Source: Diploscapter coronatus (lineage: Eukaryota > Nematoda > Chromadorea > Rhabditida > Rhabditidae). Taken from it: a stretch of DNA of 64,000 nt. Location of the stretch: positions 124,001-188,000 of the forward strand of contig OZ038423.1 of the NCBI GenBank assembly GCA_964036155.1, read 5' to 3'. The notes beneath the pieces were generated by a model. The model worked only from the letters and a program-made list of their open reading frames with translations. It did not search any database and was not told the origin of the DNA. A program made the position numbers and the translations under genes. Positions 35,176 through 47,038 of the stretch are shown here, piece after piece (the stretch's first letter is position 1; every line of letters starts with the position of its first letter).

Positions 35176-35738
35176 CAGGTATAAAGTATGCTGAATGCAA
35201 AATCTATCTTTCGCAAATTCTCCCTGTTATTGAATGTACACAAGTTGACCTGAAGCTTGGCTTAATATGTGAAGCCTCTATAAATCTGAATTTAACACAA
35301 TCGTCTTTATTTGCAGTTTTCAGACACCGACATCGAGAAAGTAGCGGAGCGAAGGCTTCGGACGTATAAAATAGAATTTTTCTAATTGAAGATCCGAGTC
35401 TTATATTTTAAGACTTATCTATAAGAGGGGCTTCGACTACTATAGAAACACTAATATTAATTTGTCTACTTCCGTATGTCACTTATACTACATACCGTAT
35501 TTTCTTTAGTGAAAGATCCACATTGAAGGAGTTGGCAAATAAAAGATCCGAATATTTCAAAATTAGAAATTACGGTATATTCTTTATACATTATTTTCTG
35601 TGCATAGGTGCTGTGCCTAAATTGAGATTTCATTGGGGGCCTTTTCTATCATACTTTGATTGTTTTAACCCCATACATAGTGGCTACAAGGGGAGTTCCC
35701 ACATAAGAACTCTGATTTTTATGAAATTTACCAAGTAA

Positions 35739-35983
35739 GGGCTTTCGATGACGCTGATCACAATTCTAAAATCAAAAGGTGCTTAACCACGCACTTTGGA
35801 ATCTTGCATTTTTCATTCCTATTTTGCATGGAAAATGAGCTGTTTTGCTTGTGAAATAATGCACTGCAAATCTTGCGGCTTTGGAATACAAAGAAATAAA
35901 TGAGACTCAACTCAAAATCCCAGCTTCTGAATGCGATTAGGCACTTTGACTTTAGAATCGTGATCAGCGTCATCGAAAGCCCC
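35739..35983. mobile_element. Element M with 31-bp terminal inverted repeats
   Basis: GGGCTTTCGATGACGCTGAT at the left continues CACAATTCTAAA; the right end is its inverse with one or two mismatches (TTTAGAATCGTGATCAGCGT then CATCGAAAGCCC). The near-perfect arms suggest recent insertion. No other copy is in the window. Confidence 0.8.
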
Positions 35984-36376
35984 TGCTTGATAATTTCCAT
36001 CAAGATCTGTGTTCCTATGTGGCAACAAATTCCCTTGTTAGATAATATAATTATTCATTATATCATTCATTCATTTCCACTTTTCAATTGTGATATTCAA
36101 TCATGTCAAGTATACGAGGTCTAAATTTAAAATCATGTCTACTTACCTACAGGATTTTTAATATTCCATTGTTCAAATTTATGGATTGAAGACCAACAGA
36201 ATGGAATGAAATTTTCTATTTATAGCTTTGGAATCTTTTTTGACTTTTTTAATTAAAAAATGCATGTTTATTCAGTTTAATGAAAGTTAGCATTTCGTCA
36301 AAGATCATCTTTTAAAAAATCAGTTAAATTAATAACTAATTTCAGAGACTGGCTGAAAAAGTAGCAACTTGTATTT

Positions 36377-36583
36377 GTGATGACGGGATGTCGTGAGCTA
36401 AAATGTCGTGCGCTATTCTAGTGTCTTTATGACGTGAGCCATAGCTAATAAGGTACCGGATGAAGGCAAGAAGAAATAATGTGAGAAAAGTAGGTCATTT
36501 CATCACGACATTCACTAAAAAGGTTCACCACGTTTATTAGAACAGCGTGCGACATTTTAGCTCACAACATCTTCCATCATCAC
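36377..36583. mobile_element. Element N with about 40-bp inverted arms
   Basis: GTGATGACGGGATGTCGTGA then GCTAAAATGTCGTGCGCT faces AGCGTGCGACATTTTAGCTC then ACAACATC and ATCATCAC. The middle has AGAAATAATGTGAGAAAAG, the shared MITE core. Confidence 0.75.
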
Positions 36584-37122
36584 GACAAACGCGAATTGCC
36601 GCATATCAGATCTCATCAAATCTGATAAAAATAAATCATTTTAAGGCAAACTTCGATTCAGTTTATCAAGTCTTTTTATTATCCTCAAGAAATAATATAC
36701 CGTAAAGTCTAAAATAGAAGACTACGGTCCTTTATTTTAGGAGTTACAGTATCCTCTTCATAACTTCACTCGTGTAAATGAGCCTTCGTTCGCAAGATGA
36801 TTGAAATCCGACAAAAAATCGATAAAAACCGAAACGAAAAATCGTGGAAATCTACAGACTACAGCAATTTTAATCATTCTGGATCAATCTTTTCAAATTT
36901 CATTTTGCATAACTACTGATCGACCCAGAAAATTTGATTGATCTCGAGTAATTCTTACGAAAACGCTCAATAGACTACGAAAATACTAGTCTTTAAAAAC
37001 TAGCTTAAAATGCTCCTAAAACTAATTTTCTTCTCTAGGGAAAATACAACCGTATGAGTATGGTTATCAGTAATCAATTATAAAGACACTGACAAAATGA
37101 TTACCGAATAATAGTGGTTCAC

Positions 37123-37264
37123 AGGCGTTGGGACGTTTTCCACTGAAAATACCCCTTATGCTACGTGAACTATTCCAGTAAGCTTCACAATTACTATCCT
37201 TAATAATGAGACGAGAGAGATGATGACGGCGAATTGTTGCGGTGGAAAACGTTCTCAACGTCTG
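37123..37264. mobile_element. MITE family G, copy 2
   Basis: AGGCGTTGGGACGTTTTCCA faces GTGGAAAACGTTCTCAACGT then CTG. The interior TTACTATCCTTAATAATG is identical to copy 1. Confidence 0.75.
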
Positions 37265-37764
37265 GGGTGGCTCAATAAACGATAAAACTCCAGATTTTGG
37301 CAGGTTTACGGAAATCTATTGCAGGACAAGCTAGGAAAAAAGAAACTAATAAAATGGGTGAGAAATTTATGGTTTTGGGATGGGATTCACATCATAAATG
37401 TAGCTAAATTTGTTGTATAGAAGAAAAGAAATTTTCTTAATTTTTAGTTGCTTTAGGCCAAAGTTCGGGTTATAAACAACGTTTCCGAAAATAAACCTAA
37501 ATTTTAGCTACACCTTTATAATTCGACTCAGGAGAGGATAGGAATTACTTTTCAGTAAATCGAAATATGCAATCATTCAAAAAGTTCTTGAAGTGCAAAC
37601 ATTAGCATACGTTGTTCTCTCGTATTATTTCTGAATATAAATCTAGTTCAAAATAGCGTTTGAGTTAGAGGATGTTATAATCGTGTGAGTTCCAACAAGA
37701 GCTAATTGAATGACCAAATAAACGGATAATTGCCAGGTTGTTTCAAATTTCCCGATCCAATCAA

Positions 37765-40700
37765 TTAGTAGGTTGTCCTGATCGACGTTGCCGCAGCGTG
37801 GACGACTAGAAGCTGAGCGAGCAAACGAGCCTCGAGGTGGGTTCTGAAATTCAGCGATTATCACAGTCCAAAATCTGGGAGTAGATTTAGGGAGAACCTA
37901 ATGTAAGTCAGGATGCCTCTGCGACATATCACTCGTATATTTTTTGAGTCTGATTCAATTACTCCCTAGGTCTGCCTGAGAGATCGAAAATAAGGAGGTA
38001 AAGATTCTACTTTATCCCAGTCTCTCCTTTTCAGTGCTACTTATATCTTCTAGAACGCTGAAAAATCAGCGTGCGCCCTCTTTGCACCTCCCAGCTTATA
38101 CGGACTTCCTAATATCACTCTTCAAAATCGAAAGATATTTTTGGTTATGTTCGATAACAATGGAAGTCAGTCAATAATTGAGTGCTACAACAAATACTCA
38201 TTCGTAAATTTGAAACATGATTTTAAGATTTTTATTACCTGTAGACTTTTCAAAACTCGACCTGCAGAAAAATAGTGCGCCTTTTCAAGAGGGAAAAGAA
38301 GACATGTTTTTTTTTATTTCCCAATATGACATACTATTTTCTGCAAGTCGAATTCTGGGAAGTCTGTTTTTACCTGGTATCGACCACCCAGTCTCTGGCA
38401 AGTTGGGCGGGTTGGCCTCTGGAAAAATCAGATTTTTCATAAATCATCGAAAACCCCTTCTTTTATTACTCTTATGATAATCTGCTTATAGATGGTGAGC
38501 TGTTGCTTCAAAATGGAAGAAAAGTGGAGTAAATAAAGTTTCGAAGAGCAAAGCAATCAATGAAGCATCGAAAAGGCCCAAATCTTGATTGATGTATGGC
38601 AAAGTATTACCTGAGCAGCTGCGCGATTCGCATCGCACCCTCCATATCGCCCTTGTCCATGTACCACTTGGCACGAGCCAGCAACTGCAAAAAATTAACA
38701 TAAATATTTCCAAAAGGGAAGAAAACAACAATGAGTCGGAAAAATTGCAAATTTCATACCTCAACATTATCGCACGCGATCGGGTCGAATCTATCGTCGT
38801 CCGAAAACTTCCTTTGAACATCCACCAGGAACATCGATCGGACATAGGACCAGAGATACCCAGAAAGAGAGCCCCCATTCTCGTCGATAGATGCCGTACG
38901 ACGACCCAGGTTGTAGACCTGAAAATTTAGGTAAGTTAGAGGAAGCTTAATTCAAAGATTAGGTAATTCAGGCATTCTTTAAAACAAACTTTAGATAAAT
39001 TGAGAAAGCTTGCTAAAAATTAGGTAAGCCGGAAAAACATAAAATGAACCTTCTCAAACCGATTCTTCAAGTCCTGCTCCGTATAAATGCCCTGATTTTT
39101 GGTGGATTCAGGGAAGGAAGTTATCACTGTGTTCACGAAGTTGTCTTCAGGATTCACCTAAACTTTATTATTAAATTTTTGGATTAAAAAAACTGAAATT
39201 TCGTCTTGATAAAATAAAGTCAAATTAAACGATCTATTGTAATGTAGAAGAAAAGCCATTATCATCATCACATCTTTCTCAACTCTATTTCTTTAAAATA
39301 AAAAAGTAAGGAAAGATTAAAATTCGAGAAAAACGCTAAATTAAAAAGAAAATTTAAAAAGTCACCTCCTTGAGCAACTTGAGCGTCTCTTCAAGGGGCA
39401 GTCGTCTTTTGTCCATATCCGTGCCAGCCTTGTTGCCGTGTTTGATCGTGTCGATTAGGTTGTGGCAAGCGATCCAGAATTGCTTCGCACGTCTGCAATC
39501 GAATTTCAATTGTTTAGACAGATCATACTCTCCATCGTCCTCGAGATAAACCTTTTATATGCGCTCTGCGTCTATAACCTGAGAACGCGACGCATCGAGA
39601 CTAAAGGAAAATAAGAGGGAACAGAAACAAACACAAGCAGGCAAGTAGCTAAAGCTCGCGGATACCCCTCTCTTTGCAAGGACTCATCTCGGAGACGATG
39701 GAGAATATGACTAGGGTCCCCAAGTGGATATGCTAAGTCTTATTATTGGATAGATTTTTGAACATGAAAGATTATCTGGGTTGTAAATAGGATTTCTGTG
39801 AAGAAAATATGAAAAATTGCAAAAAATGTGTTCATGTTTATGCGTGATTGTGTGCGACTATTTTGTCTTGATTTTTTGCAGTCATTTTATCAGGCGTATC
39901 GTCGATTTAGACTGAATTTTCTTTAGACATTCGAGTTACGAAGCAAGAAATGATTAATTATTATTCATAGAAATGAGGTACCGGTTTTCGTTATCCAGAG
40001 CGATCCTGCTGCTCAAAGCCGACTCAATGCCCTCGAGTCTCGAAATCGCAGTACCCATTTGACGGCTGTGGAAGTCTCGCTCAATCAGGATGGCCTAAAA
40101 TTCTTTATTCTAATTTTAAATAAACACTTTTCGTAAATTTTTTATTTTATTTCGAAGAAAGACGTAAAAAATCTTGTATTTAATGATTTTTTTCAACATT
40201 TTTTCTAGATTTTAAAATTTATCTAATTAGGAAGAATAAAAAATAGAGGAAAATTAATTTTAAAATTCAACAAAAAATCTCGACCTCCTCAATTTTCTGA
40301 GCGTTTTCGATTTCGAAGAGCTGCCTCTGAGTGCGAACGACCTGCTCGAGATGGTCCGAGTGGGCCGCAGAGGCGCGCTTCAATTTCCCCTCCAGTTGAT
40401 CTTCCCACGATTGACGCTCGCTGGACAGCTAAAATCATATTTTTAATAGACAAAATAGTGATCACAATTGTTGCGCTCATATTTTTCGAATTTTGATATC
40501 CAATCAGACTTAGGCAACCAAGGTTGTAAATTTTTAGACACGCGTGTTTAAATGTTTACAAATTCATTCGAAAACGCTCACCGCCCTCTCGACCTCCAGC
40601 TCCTTCTGAGCCTCGATTCGTTTCAACTCGACGCTCAAATGCTCAGCGGCGATTCGCGAGTCAGCCTTTTTCTGCTCCTCGATGGCTCGAGAGATGTGCT

Positions 40701-43700
40701 GCTCTTCACGGACCTGCAATGCTTTCCTTGTTAGTTTGTTTGTTTAAAATTAGGGGTAAGTCGATTTCGAATGTTTTCAAATTTATAGGCCTCTTGTAGT
40801 CATCAGCCGTTTTCTTTCCTCCTGTTATTTTCCAGAAAAGAGGGTGGTAGCTACAGTAAATCGAAATTAGGTAGAACAATTTTCCTTTCTCGTTCAGACT
40901 TCTTAAAACACGACCCACAAAAACTCGCAATTCGATCCGCAGAAAAATAGCGTCTTATCGAGAGAAGAAGATAATATTTTGGGTCTTTCTCGAAAGGGTG
41001 CAGTATTTTTTCTGCGGGTTGCGTTTTGAGAAGTCTGATTAAGAGTATGCAGAAAAAACTACCTGCTGTTCGACGAGTTGCTGCCTCAGCTGATCGACTT
41101 TCTTGTGAGCGTGCGCGATCAGGGCGTTCAGCTCGTCCTCATTCAAGTTCTTGTCCTTAATTAGTATAATTGACTCTAATTGCCCTAATTAGTTAGATAG
41201 CTAGCTAAATTAACTACTAAATTAGTCTAACTAAATTAAAATAGTTACAACACTATTCAAATCAAGATAGCTGGCCCAATTAAAGAGATAATAAGGGGAT
41301 CTGATTGGATACGTAATTAGGCTAGTTAAATAAGTTAATTACCCTGGCATGCATATCGACGTTGGGCAGAATGTTGCGCATTTCCATAGCGAACTGTTGG
41401 CGAGACTTATCGATGAGCTCTTTGTAGGAGTTGAGCACCTTCGCTTCTTCGCGAGCCTGTAATTCAAGATAATTAGAGAGAGTTAAGCCGATAATTAGGG
41501 TAATTAAGAATATAATTATGCTAATTAATAGTTAATTACCTGAGACACCAGCGCGTTGAGTTCATTGAGCTGATGAATCAGTTTGTTGACGGTCTCGGAA
41601 GCATTGAGAAGCAGTGGATTCGAAGAAGTGGCAGTATTTTTCTTGCCGTCGTTGATAATCTGAACAATAACATCTATTACTGATTGGAGGAGAACGCGTC
41701 GATATCCAAAAATTACACTATTCGCCTTGTTTCTCTTCTACACGACTCGTTATTTCATCACTCCAAAATTAATTTCTAATTGCGTAATGAATATGACTCT
41801 CTCCAATCAATGATACAATGTTTTTCTTTCTAATCGTTTACTACTTGACAAAATCCATAAATCCATTTAGGTCAATCATATGAATTTTTATCTGAACTCG
41901 TATTTGACACAGGGAAGATGACTTAATCAACTTATAAAAAGTCGATGTTATTTTAAGCAAATTGAAACATATTTGATTTGCCGACTTTTCTTTCAGTGAT
42001 ATTAGGAACAGGATTGCAAATTTGAGACCCAACATGATATAAAGAGAGGCAGAAAATGATGAAATAGCATGAAAGATATAGAGTGCAAAATAAGAGCGAA
42101 GGAGGGAAAAGATCCGATCGGGTTTTATTCGAGTCTAAATTCGCAATCCTGGCATTAGGAAGCGACACAAGACTAGTTAGCATAGTGAAAATGAACAAAC
42201 TAGCTTCGAAATTCGAGTTGTTTGAAACATGTATATTATTTTTACATTTCAAATAATCACCTTCGTAAGACTATCAATGAAGTTCCGGCTATCACTCTCG
42301 GCCAAACCATCAGAACGAGATGAGGTCTCCACTTTTTGCAGAGCTTCGTTGACCTGCAATTAAAATATGCTAATTTTGGCGTATGATAGACTTTCTTTAC
42401 ATAGAAGCATCACTTCAACTAAAAGTTTTAGCTATTTAGGCATAGAGTCAAATACCGAACTACTATTGTACTAACATCTCAAGAAAAATCGAAGTTTTTG
42501 AAACATTGAAAAATCTTAGAATGTGAATAGAATATTTATTTTAAAAAACAATACTGTTTTAAATTGTAAAATCCCACCTTATCCCAATCAGCATCTTTTC
42601 CCTCATCCACAGCCTTTCTGAGCAACTGGGCGTGGTTTTCGACTTCTCTGAATTTGTTTTAAAATTTTCCTCAAAGCTAAATTTTTAGACATGTGCGCGT
42701 GTGTCTGTATATTTACACCCCTGATTTTACCTGATCGTGTTGGATTTTGCCTCGGTCGCCTGGTGAACACGAATTTCAGCAGACTGGATCGCGGAGCGAA
42801 GAGAGTTCTCCAGGTCTGAAATTTGGTTTGTTTTAAGACAAGGTTCAAGTTTTAAAAGGCGATATTTTGTAGGCTTCCAATGAATTTTATGTGATTCAAG
42901 AAGCGTTTTCAATGATAACATTATTGATGCATTCTTTTACATCACTTTACGCTGAAATAAGAATTTCGAAATTTTCGACGAGCTTAAAAAATCACAAACC
43001 CACCCCGATTCTTCTTTTCAACCACGTCCTTGGGAAGGTCTCCCTTGGGCGCCTCGACTCGCTTCCTCACGTCCACTGGCTCAACGTAGGCGGGTTTCTT
43101 CTCCACGACCGGCAGAGGGGGAGGCGATTTGAACTCCAACGGGGGCAAGATCTGGATTTTTGAAATGTTCATCTTTATTTTTGATTTTTATTCATATTTA
43201 AGAAATTGCACTGTAGGTTTTGAAAAGACTAATGATTAGGGGCTTTATAATCGTGTCATAAAAGTACCGTTCGAAGTTTTTAAGGATAATTTTTAGCCTG
43301 TAACCTTTTAGATAATACAGTTCTTAAATAGGAAAATACCAACCTCTTCTTTCTCTTTCTTCTTAGGAATAACGGCCTGGACCTTCTCTTTGACTTCGGC
43401 GACTTTTTTCTCCAATTTCTGCTCCTCGCCGATGATTTTGTCCAGAACGGGTTTCACAGGAGGCACCGTCTTTTCGAGCTGAAAAAAATCAAATTAAAAA
43501 ATGTATAAATCTGAAAAAAATAGACAATTACTATAAGACGAGACTATCTATTCCCACTTTCGCCTTATTTTCACTCTTCCCTATAACTAGAGATCTCGCT
43601 GAATATTGTATCAGTCAAATAAAGTGACAGTTCGTGTGTTAAAGAACACCTCTTGCGAGAAATGCGTGTCACAACTATGTGCGCAAAGATGGAGGCTAAA

Positions 43701-44759
43701 GCGCTAAGAGTCAGCGGGGGATAAGTAAAAAGGGTGGGTACGCAATTCCCTCTGCCCCTCTCGTCCTTTTCCCTATTTTTGTCAACATGAATTTTCACTT
43801 ACTTTGACCGATACAATACTGAGACTGATAAAGAAAAACTTTAATTGGCAACTTATAAAATAGTCACGTAGCCATCCGAAAAGTAGCCACTTAGAGCAAA
43901 ATGCTATACGAAAGGCTCACTTGTCAATGCTACTTCGTCTAAGGTGGCTACTTTTCGAATGGCTACATGAGGCTCCCTGTATTTACAGACGATTCTTTTT
44001 CTCGTTTCCCCGCTTTTGCTACATTCCCTACCCTCTCTGCCCGTCTGTAAATACAAGGGACCTCTACGTGGCTACTTCTATAAATTGTTTGAAAATTTAC
44101 AAATCCCGACCTGCTTCCTGAACTCCGGATCAACATAGGCGTATCCGACGACACCCGCCGTGCCCGCGGTCAGACCGGCCAGCGCCCACTTGAAGCCGCC
44201 GCCACCACCACCACCAGAACTTCTGCAAATAAAAAGACGTTACGGCGTTTTCGAGCCGCATGAAACGAGATAATGAGTCTTATCAAGAGGGAAAAGAGCA
44301 TGTCTTCTTTCCGCCTCTCGAAAATATGCATTATCTCGTTTTATACGGTTCGAAAACGTTGCAACGTCTGCCTTTGGGTTTGATTAGAAAGAAAAAGCTG
44401 AATATTAGAAAAGGTCGAATAAAGATGAATGTGATTTAAAAGAAATACTCACTTTGGCATCGAAGGTTGAGACGGGGTCTTAGCCTGGTGAGGCTGAGCA
44501 CCAGGCGGTGGCTGTGAATAGGCACGCACGCTGCGACCCGCCTGCTTCGTGGAGTTTTGCTGGAAAATTAAAATACTACTATTTGCTGGAAAAAATGATC
44601 CATTTCAAAAAATCCCTAGATTTATGAAATTGCGACTTTCTTAGTTTTTTTCTCTAAAAAATTTTCTCGGTAAAATTAAATTTTAGAAAGTTTACGTAGA
44701 AAATGTCCCATAAAAATTTTAAAATGCAAAAAAAAACTCACCGCCGCGCGAAGCATCAT
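37765..44759 (-). CDS. immt-1: Mitofilin / MIC60, MICOS core subunit
   Basis: Twenty exons with matching phases give 691 residues. They include 44759-44742 (MMLRAA), 44559-44453, 44222-44111, 43478-43344, 43151-43004, 42815-42731, 42647-42578, 42353-42261, 41659-41540, 41456-41343, 41155-41063, 40713-40582, 40428-40285, 40094-39982, 39492-39366, 39157-39050, 38918-38760, 38684-38611, 38418-38374 and 37843-37765 (TAA). The order is a basic presequence, a Gly-run then inner-membrane helix [19 protein letters not shown] (about residues 52-72), a Pro/Lys/Glu linker, a long charged coiled coil, and the mitofilin domain with [40 protein letters not shown] and the terminal ATSIRTTY. Mitofilin shapes crista junctions and faces the intermembrane space. 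A TTCAG site 8 nt upstream of the ATG suits trans-splicing. Several introns hold AATTA arrays, and the acceptor at 41156 is AAG. Confidence 0.95.
37970..38110. mobile_element. MITE family A, copy 4 (degraded)
   Basis: GTCTCTCCTTTTCAGTGCTA and TTTGCACCTCCCAGC match family A, but both ends have decayed. It lies in the last mitofilin intron beside a family F copy. Confidence 0.45.
38242..38366. mobile_element. MITE family F, copy 3
   Basis: AGACTTTTCAAAACTCGACC faces GTCGAATTCTGGGAAGTCTG. Its right end is one base from the GTAAAA donor (38368-38373) of the mitofilin exon 38418-38374. Confidence 0.75.
39533..39710. mobile_element. Inverted-repeat element O
   Basis: CATACTCTCCATCGTCCTCG faces CTCGGAGACGATGGAGAATA. 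It lies in the mitofilin intron 39493-39981 and has no second copy here. Confidence 0.65.
40520..40562. repeat. Snap-back palindrome family D, copy 4
   Basis: AGGTTGTAAATTTTTAGACA then CGCGTGTTTAAATGTTTACA forms the same hairpin as the other D copies. It lies 14 bp from a splice donor. Confidence 0.65.
40895..41037. mobile_element. MITE family F, copy 4
   Basis: CAGACTTCTTAAAACACGAC faces GGTTGCGTTTTGAGAAGTCT. A partial duplication of the left end (CTCGCAATTCGATCCGCAG) makes it slightly longer. It lies in the mitofilin intron 40714-41062. Confidence 0.7.
41675..41816. mobile_element. MITE family B, copy 2
   Basis: ATTACTGATTGGAGGAGAAC faces CTCTCTCCAATCAATGATAC. It starts about 15 bp from the acceptor at 41660 in mitofilin. 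Confidence 0.75.
42676..42723. repeat. Snap-back palindrome family D, copy 5
   Basis: TAAATTTTTAGACATGTGCG then CGTGTGTCTGTATATTTACA. It lies within ten bases of the donor of mitofilin exon 42815-42731. Confidence 0.6.
43604..43818. mobile_element. MITE family C, copy 2
   Basis: ATTGTATCAGTCAAATAAAG faces CTTTGACCGATACAATACT. Both ends are intact. It lies in the mitofilin intron 43479-44110. Confidence 0.8.
43858..44080. mobile_element. Nested palindromic element L
   Basis: The outer arms TAGTCACGTAGCCATCC and CTCTACGTGGCTACTT enclose one hairpin of GAAAAGTAGCCAC against GTGGCTACTTTTCGAATGGC and another of CCCTGTATTTACAGACGA against CGTCTGTAAATACAAGGG. It follows family C copy 2 within about 40 bp in the same mitofilin intron. 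Confidence 0.7.
44234..44370. mobile_element. MITE family E, copy 2
   Basis: AGACGTTACGGCGTTTTCGA faces GAAAACGTTGCAACGTCTG, with CGAGATAATGAG against CATTATCTCG inside. Its left end lies 12 bp from the acceptor at 44223. Confidence 0.75.
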
Positions 44760-45468
44760 TTTCCGAGCTGAATCGAGATAGGGCAACTCGATGTTTTACC
44801 TGAATAATTCAAGAACTAATTAAGATAGTTAAGTCGAGATAATTAGTGCAATTAACAAGATAATTGTGGGTAACTAACGAAAAACAACAAGCGAATAACA
44901 AAGAATGAAAGACGGCTGGTCTAAAAGCACGAAAAGTGCACCAATGCGCCGAGTTTGTGTCAAGTGACTTAAAGAATGAAATCTTTATTAGAAATTTGAC
45001 AAAAATACAATTGTTTTACGAATAAATTTCTTTGGAATGCTTCTCAAATAGAAATCTCATAGTTTGAGCAAAATGTGTTTTAAGACACAAATTTAATTGT
45101 CTAAATTTTGATCGAGTAAGGCACAACGAGCATAACAATGATGTAATATATAACCGTGAAAGAGCGGGTGTACGGTCGTTTTTGGCAACCTAGTCATTTT
45201 TCAAATGAACCGAAATAAAAAAAAAACATCATAGATCAAATTTTCAAGGTCAGTTCAAGTTGAAATACTTTCTATGACGCTAACTCGTAAATGAAACAAT
45301 TCTCAATTCACTATTTTCTAGTTTTCTAAAACTACCAGAATTTGAAGATTCTAATAAAAACCGTCTGAAATACAAGCCTCATCATCTCATACTTTTCAAC
45401 CGAAAACAAAACTACTATCAGTACTTTCAGAGACATAATTTTCAGTGCTTTTTAAACATCATAAGAAA
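44760..45468. other. 709-bp gap between ferredoxin stop and mitofilin start
   Basis: No coding exon is convincing. AATTA motifs cluster at 44805-44875. Both flanking genes are on the minus strand, so this is either the mitofilin promoter or an operon spacer. Confidence 0.55.
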
Positions 45469-46483
45469 CTATGCACTCCTTTGATCCTTAGTAACGGACG
45501 GCACTCTAACTTCAATCACTTCTGGATCGTCTTCCATGATTTTGATCTGAAAATGTGGTTTATAAATTTCATAAGGTTCAAAAATTCTAGTCATAATTGA
45601 AAAATAAAATATCATAATTCGATACCCTTTGTTTTATTATAAAGTGCTTGCAAAAAATTCGATGTTTCCGAGGTTTCAAAATCCGAGCGCGTTGGAACTA
45701 TCAACAATATGCAGTTACGCTTCTTAGATCCATTACGATACAATATTGAAAATTAAACAAATACAAATAAAAAACCGACCTGGCACCCTAACCTCGATCG
45801 GTCGCTGACTTCAGGGGCTAAATCCAGCAGGTCCAATTCCTCTTCTCCAGCCGGGTTTGTCTGGATTAAAATTTTTCAAACAGCAATCTTGAACACTTTT
45901 AAACCATTTTCTTTTAAACATATTTTTCCGAGAAAAAATAAACAAGAAATAGAATATAAACAAGTTAATTAAAACGTTTAAAAATATTTTAAACCCTAAC
46001 CCGATCCTCCCGTTCGAAGTGTTTCTCGTTCAGAATCACATGGCAAGTGCAGCACGCGAGCGTTCCTTCGCAAGCACCGAACCCTGAGACGAATTAACTT
46101 TAAAAATTTAGAATTTTCTCGAAGATTAAAAAATACCATCCAAATCCAAATCGTTGTTCACCACGACGTCTAGAAGCGTGTCGCCCACCTGAAAATTTCA
46201 ACAAAAATTTTATTCTTTTAGATAAGGTACCTTTATAAAATTTCTAAACATTTTGATTCTGAGTTGCGAAAAAAAACCTTCAAACTATTCTTCTAGCTTA
46301 GGCACCTTTTTGAGTTTTAAAGTTTGAAGAATTTTCAACCTTTCCCTTCCCGACGAACTCCTTATTTCCGGAGATGAATTTGACGGTCTTCGTTTGGCTC
46401 GCGGAGTCCGCAAATTGCCGTCGAATTACAGGTGTAAAGTTCACAAATTGTCGTGAGAATATCAGAAGGCGTCGGGCTAACAT
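45469..46483 (-). CDS. Mitochondrial adrenodoxin-type [2Fe-2S] ferredoxin
   Basis: Five exons with matching phases give 145 residues: 46483-46340, 46188-46137, 46083-46001, 45860-45780 and 45546-45469 (TAG). A basic, Ser-poor presequence MLARRLLIFSRQFVNF directs mitochondrial import. The mature part has TKTVKFISGNKEFVGKGKVG, VVVNNDLDLDGFGACEGTLA, then CCTCHVILNEKHFE, and RSRLGCQIKI. The four cluster ligands are the Cys of CEGTLACCTC in C-x5-C-x2-C spacing and the Cys of RLGCQ. The acidic EDLDLLD-type helix that docks redox partners is present as EEELDLLDLAPE. Such ferredoxins carry electrons from ferredoxin reductase to mitochondrial P450s and the Fe-S assembly machinery. The ATG directly follows TTTTAATTCAG, so a spliced leader could join at the start codon. 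Confidence 0.95.
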
Positions 46484-46890
46484 CTGAATTAAAACTCTTT
46501 AATTTCTGAAAATAGCATGGCAAAGGATAGTGGTAATCAAGAGAAAATAATAGGAGATCTGAATTCAAAATAATTATTTTTCATGATTTCTTTCTGAAAG
46601 ATAGTACGAACAAAAATAATAATGAAAAAAGAAAATGAGCCCTAGATTTGAACAAAATAAATTGGAAAAGAACCGCGCATTACATTTGCAGTGTTCTTTC
46701 TCACTGCAAAGGGTATTGCGTAATGAGAGAATGAAGAAAGATGAGAAATGAGAACGAAGATGGAGGATGATTAGGAAATTTTGTCGAATGGTCGTTAGTA
46801 GAAAAAGGAGCTCTATGTCGAATCATAAATTCGTGATCATTTTTCGTGAAACAAGTGTTTTTTTCTCGATTTTTCATATTTTTAAGGCAC

Positions 46891-47038
46891 TATTGATGCT
46901 CAAACTTGGGAGGCGTTCAAAGTGGTGTAGTTATTTTTTAGTAGTTCGAAAAGTAAGAAATAGCATGCGAAAAAGAGACTGGCTCTAAAATCGCTTTTCC
47001 TCTGATGTTCGACCTCCCAGATTTCGGAATCAACAATA
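46891..47038. mobile_element. MITE family A, copy 5
   Basis: TATTGATGCTCAAACTTGGG faces CCCAGATTTCGGAATCAACA. The orientation is opposite to copy 2, and the core reads AGAAATAGCATGCGAAAAAG. Confidence 0.75.

Larger units (their letters stand above)
35176..37764. other. Intergenic stretch between convergent genes
   Basis: The receptor and mitofilin genes converge here, so this holds both 3' ends. No coding exon is convincing. It contains three inverted-repeat elements (35739-35983, 36377-36583, 37123-37264). Confidence 0.65.

Noticed and set aside
38486..38930. Long frames of 130 and 113 codons on both strands
   Set aside because: They overlap mitofilin exons 38684-38611 and 38918-38760 in wrong frames and cross their splice sites.
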